This document shows, piece after piece, positions 60,518 through 64,000 of a stretch of 64,000 nt of DNA. The notes beneath the pieces were generated by a model, which saw nothing but the letters and a program-made list of their open reading frames with translations, was not told where the DNA came from and ran no database searches. The stretch's first letter is position 1. The number at the start of each line of letters is the position of its first letter. Origin of the DNA: Nemania diffusa (lineage: Eukaryota; Ascomycota; Sordariomycetes; Xylariales; Xylariaceae); contig JBBPUQ010000001.1 in NCBI GenBank assembly GCA_038501195.1, forward strand, positions 4,030,001-4,094,000, in the 5' to 3' direction. A program made the position numbers and the translations under genes.

Positions 60518-61162
60518 TGATGAGGCTTCGAGTGGGAATGAGGCGCGCTGCGAAGGGAGGGGAGCCCGACGGGGGAGGAATCTGAACTCGTAATTGGATT
60601 GCGCAACGTCGCGGCTATCAAACTCTATCTGTAGCGAGTCATTAAGGAGCGGTAGGGCTATAATGACAACAGCAGCTAGTGTGAACGGTTGTAAGCCGAT
60701 GGAATCTCGAGCTTGGAATGCGATGAGGCTGGATCAATCGCGTGTTTAGATGGAGAAATAATTTCGGCGCGATTGGATATGGAGCGACCACATCTGGCTA
60801 AGACAACTAACTGGTCTAAGCTTATGGTACGCCATGGTGGAGCCTTGAGAAAAAGCTTGGACCAATCCACCACCGGACTCAGAATCACGTGCGTGTTCAG
60901 TACAGTTTCTATGTGCTCAGTACACACTGTCCTATGTACCTAGGTCAGATCCACACCACACGCTAGGTGACCTCGGTGGACCTACGCAGAGGCCGAGAGC
61001 GGGCCGTGGACAGCCGAAGCTCAGATTGCGCAGATTGGCCGCGGTTCTCTGGCCGTAGGTATGTACGTTCTACAGACTGTGCTGTGCCACATTGGTGATC
61101 TCGACCTCGAGAGCCCAAGTACTTTTAGAGCGAGACGAACGATACCCTGACAGCGGTGTAAG
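60518..61162. other. Shared upstream region of SSR2 and ETF-alpha genes
   Basis: Divergent promoter region with a TACCTAGG motif near 60936. No factor site identified and no gene seen; frames present are domain-free. Confidence 0.45.
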
Positions 61163-62294
61163 ATGTTTTCAGCTGCCAGAAGAACCGCCCTTCGTGGCGT
61201 CTCTGCTGTGTCACGATCGACCTCGGCCGCTGCCGGTCCTTTTAGCCAAACCGCTCTTCAAAGGTTGCTCTCGTCATTAGCGATTCTCGAACACCGCGAA
61301 GGCGAGCTAAATCACGGATCTTTAAGCGCAATCACCGCCGCCAAGAAGATCGGGGGATCGGTCCACGGCTTCGTTGCTGGAAGCAATATCAAGTCAGTCG
61401 CAGAGCAAGCTGCGAAAGTAGAAGGTGTTGAAAAGATCATTGCTGTGGAAAATAAGGCTTACGACAAGGTAAATATGATCGAATCCTCCCGTCACGTCTA
61501 CCTCTCTTCCACCCAATTGAACTTAAACTCACTCGCTTGTCTCCTAGGGTCTTCCAGAGAACTTCGCTCCTTTGGTAGTCGAGAACATCAAGAAGGGTGG
61601 CTATACCCACGTCATCGCGGGGCACACGGCATTTGGAAAGAACTTAATGCCCCGTCTGGCTGCGCTATTAGATTCGCAGCAGATCTCGGACATCACTGCT
61701 GTAGAGAACGAGAACACATTTGTGCGACCTATATATGCTGGAAACGCTATTGCGACCGTCGAGTCTTCCGATTCCATTAAGATTATAACAATCCGAGGCA
61801 CTGCGTTCCCCGCCGTCGAGGCACAGGGCGGCTCAGCTGCCGTGGAGGATGGCGTCGATCCTAAGTCGGAGGCTTCGGCAGAATGGGTCTCGGAAGATCT
61901 GGCAAAGTCAGACCGCCCAGATCTAGCAACTGCTGGCCGAGTCGTCTCCGGAGGACGGGGTCTTAAGTCTAAAGCCGATTTTGACAAGATTATGGAACCA
62001 CTTGCAGACTCGATCGGCGCCGCCATTGGCGCATCTCGCGCCGCCGTAGACAGTGGGTATGCGGACAACAGTCTGCAAGTCGGTCAGACCGGCAAAGTCG
62101 TCGCGCCCCAGCTGTACATGGCTGTGGGTATCTCCGGCGCAATCCAGCATCTCGCTGGTATGAAAGATAGCAAAGTAATTGCGGCAATCAACAAGGACGC
62201 CGACGCGCCGATATTCCAAGTAGCCGATGTGGGGTTGGTGGGTGATCTATTTGAAAAGGTTCCAGAGTTGACGGATAAATTGAAGAGCTCGTAG
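61163..62294 (+). CDS. AIM45: Electron transfer flavoprotein alpha subunit, mitochondrial
   Basis: Two exons, 61163-61468 and 61548-62294, joined in phase 0 over a 79-bp intron to give 350 residues. Residues 1-25 are an Arg/Ala/Ser presequence. ETF-alpha with ETF-beta carries electrons from matrix acyl-CoA and other dehydrogenases to ETF-ubiquinone oxidoreductase. The N-terminal domain shows [27 protein letters not shown] and [17 protein letters not shown]; the C-terminal FAD domain shows [50 protein letters not shown] and [20 protein letters not shown], all diagnostic. The yeast gene is AIM45. A longer forward frame from 61092 is in another phase. It converges with ARH1, only 65 bp apart. 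Confidence 0.95.
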
Positions 62295-62359
62295 TTTAAA
62301 AAGTACAACTTATAAATGTAACATCTATCCGCGAGGAGCGATTTCTCCCACCTTCCTTG

Positions 62360-64000
62360 CTAGCGGCTGGCTGCTAGCATCTCACTTATGCTTGTAAATT
62401 TTTCCCTTTCCTTTTCAGCCAGCAGACCGCGCTCTCTCTCTGCTTTGTCTATCTTCTTCCAGTCTTCCCACTGGATAACTCGGCATTTGTCCTTGTCAAC
62501 TTCGGTGCGCAATCCTTCCCAACCGTTGCTCTTTTCCGAGCTTAGGAAGGGGATTTTCATGATCCGGTCGGCCGCAATAGCATCAGCGGTGCGGAATGCA
62601 TCCTCCATCGTTGAGGCAATAACACCTGTAGGTCCTCTCTTCACCCACCCAGCGCAGTATACTCCAGGTAAAGTTGACATTTCGGTATTTCCCTCTGTAC
62701 TATTCCGGATGGATTGCAAGACACGACCAAACCCATCATGTTGAATTGTGCCCTTTTTGTCGTCAAAAAGTATCCCTGCCTCGGTGAAACCAGGCAAGGC
62801 AACCGACTTATACCCAATGGACCGAAATACTACCGACGATGGAATCTGGAGTTTCTCATTGAGGCTCTGGACACTTGAAGTAGGATCGAAAGGCGATGAA
62901 AGGGAGGTCCGCTCAAACGTCGTGCTTTGCACGTTGCCATCTGGTGTGCCGCTAAATTCAGTGGGCGAGAGGCAGAAATCAAGCGACCATGACCTGGTTG
63001 CATGCTCAGGCCGGCTCGTGGAGCCTTTCACCAGGACTTCCATCAGCCGCCGTCGAGCTCGAGGCAGCTTAGATATCTGTTCTGGTAAAAGAGCCATGTT
63101 GATTGGGTGGTACCAAACCCCGTGCAATTTCATCAGCTCCCGCACCTCCTTGATAGTAAATGCTGCCTGGGAAATGGTTAGCTGTTGGTGGAAAAGGGAG
63201 CGCTAATCTAAGAGGACACACCTGCATCGGACCTCTCCTCCCGACTATATGCACTCGTTTAATGCGGCTCATAGATAGTGTTTCCAGAGCAGATTCAGTA
63301 ATGTCCGACTTTCGCAACACATCTACATTCTCCAGCATCATCCTCGCCACGTCCAGCGCAACATTGCCCTGGCCAATAATAACTGCGTCCTCGCCCTGCG
63401 TTAAATCCGGAGCCAGGTCAGCGTACTCGGGCAATCCATTGTACCAGCCGACAAATTCGCGCGCCGAGTAGATGCCCCGTAGCTCGGACTCGTTGGGTAT
63501 TCCCAGCTTCTTATCTTTTGAGGCGCCATATGCGAACACGATGGCGTCGTAATAACGCATCAAGGACGCCAGCGGGATCGTGCAGCCCTGGAAGTGGTCA
63601 CCCTGGTTGCCGACGGCGACATTGCCAATGAAGGTGAAGTTGGGTGAGCTTGCCACCTCTTCAAATTTATCTTGGCAGTTCTAGCGGCGCTCGGTGAGCC
63701 TACGGCCATTCAAGAGTGTTTATGGCGGGTTGCAGCATTACCTACCTTGACTTCGGGATGGTCAGGCGCAACACCGAATCGCACCAGGCCGAAGGGCACC
63801 GGTAATGCCTCAAACATGTCTACCTTGGCTTTCTTTATCCATGACATGACCCTGTAAGCCGTATAGAAGCCAGCTGGGCCGGAGCCAACCACAGCCATGC
63901 GGAATGGGCGGTCATCAACACTCGTTGTTGTGACATACGAGCGTCGTTGAGTTATAGCGGACGACGATTTTGTGAACCAGGAGTCTCTGCTCACAGCTCT
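62360..64000 (-). CDS. ARH1: NADPH:adrenodoxin (ferredoxin) reductase Arh1, 5' end cut
   Basis: Partial: the start lies beyond the right edge. Visible exons are 64000-63746, 63680-63222 and 63166-62360, phase 0 at both joints (introns 65 and 55 bp). Arh1 passes NADPH electrons to mitochondrial ferredoxin for Fe-S cluster and haem A synthesis. FAD site VVGSGPAGFYTA is followed by FEALPVPFGLVRFGVAPDHP; the middle holds YDAIVFAYGASKDK and NADP site IIGQGNVALDVARM with RIKRVHIVGRRGP; the last exon has the second FAD segment YCAGWVKRGPTGVIASTMEDA. A GTG at 63994 is not the start. The Ser/Arg-rich residues before the FAD site look like the end of a presequence. Stop at 62360-62362. Confidence 0.94.

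Noticed and set aside
63746..63994. GTG at 63994 as start of the ARH1 gene
   Set aside because: Nuclear fungal genes start with ATG and the frame is open to the window edge, so the true start lies outside.
1..64000. tRNA, 5S rRNA or CRISPR features
   Set aside because: No B-box-containing cloverleaf, 5S-like sequence or regularly spaced repeat array was seen by eye; a covariance-model scan would be needed to exclude small RNAs.

Overview
The window looks like nuclear chromosomal DNA of a filamentous ascomycete (Pezizomycotina, probably Sordariomycetes). The genes are eukaryotic. They carry short introns of about 48-266 bp with GT-AG ends and CTAAC/CTGAC branch points. Several encoded proteins are fungal types, such as a desaturase with a C-terminal cytochrome b5 domain, a Lsb6-type PI4-kinase and a Swi3/Ssr2 subunit. 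Genes lie on both strands without operons. I saw no tRNA, rRNA or CRISPR array. All spliced models below are my own reconstructions: each joins in frame with the exon lengths given, but none has been tested against transcripts.

Layout. At 0.4-1.0 kb is a mitochondrial YqeY-like gene (AIM41 type), followed by a ~0.4 kb element with terminal inverted repeats (1273-1678). At 3.6-5.5 kb is a SAM-dependent methyltransferase that only becomes visible when eleven very short exons are joined. A gene-poor stretch follows to 13.7 kb. LSB6 (type II PI4-kinase) lies at 13.7-16.2 kb. At 18.4-20.2 kb are a basic RS-rich hypothetical protein and a small secretory or membrane protein. A Rad5/HLTF-like SNF2 ATPase with an internal RING is at 23.5-27.1 kb, the delta-9 desaturase at 28.6-30.3 kb and a degenerate kinase-domain protein at 33.3-36.1 kb. 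A second gene-poor block runs to 41.6 kb.

From 41.6 kb the window is denser: mitochondrial Lon protease, a dynamin/Mx-like GTPase with a SUMO-interaction-like motif, an unknown 598-residue protein (GC-AG intron), the mitochondrial helicase IRC3, an Rrn5-like Pol I factor, the SWI/SNF-RSC subunit Ssr2/Swi3, electron transfer flavoprotein alpha, and adrenodoxin reductase ARH1, whose 5' end is cut by the right edge.

Five of the fifteen genes carry likely mitochondrial products (AIM41, Lon, IRC3, ETF-alpha, ARH1). Three act on chromatin or transcription (SNF2/RING, Rrn5-like, Ssr2). The gene-poor blocks are full of short TACCTA/TAGGTA motifs, microsatellites and G-runs. I found no biosynthetic cluster and no defence system. 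The most unusual items are the intron-saturated methyltransferase, the inverted-repeat element, the GC-AG intron and the nuclear-looking dynamin-like GTPase.
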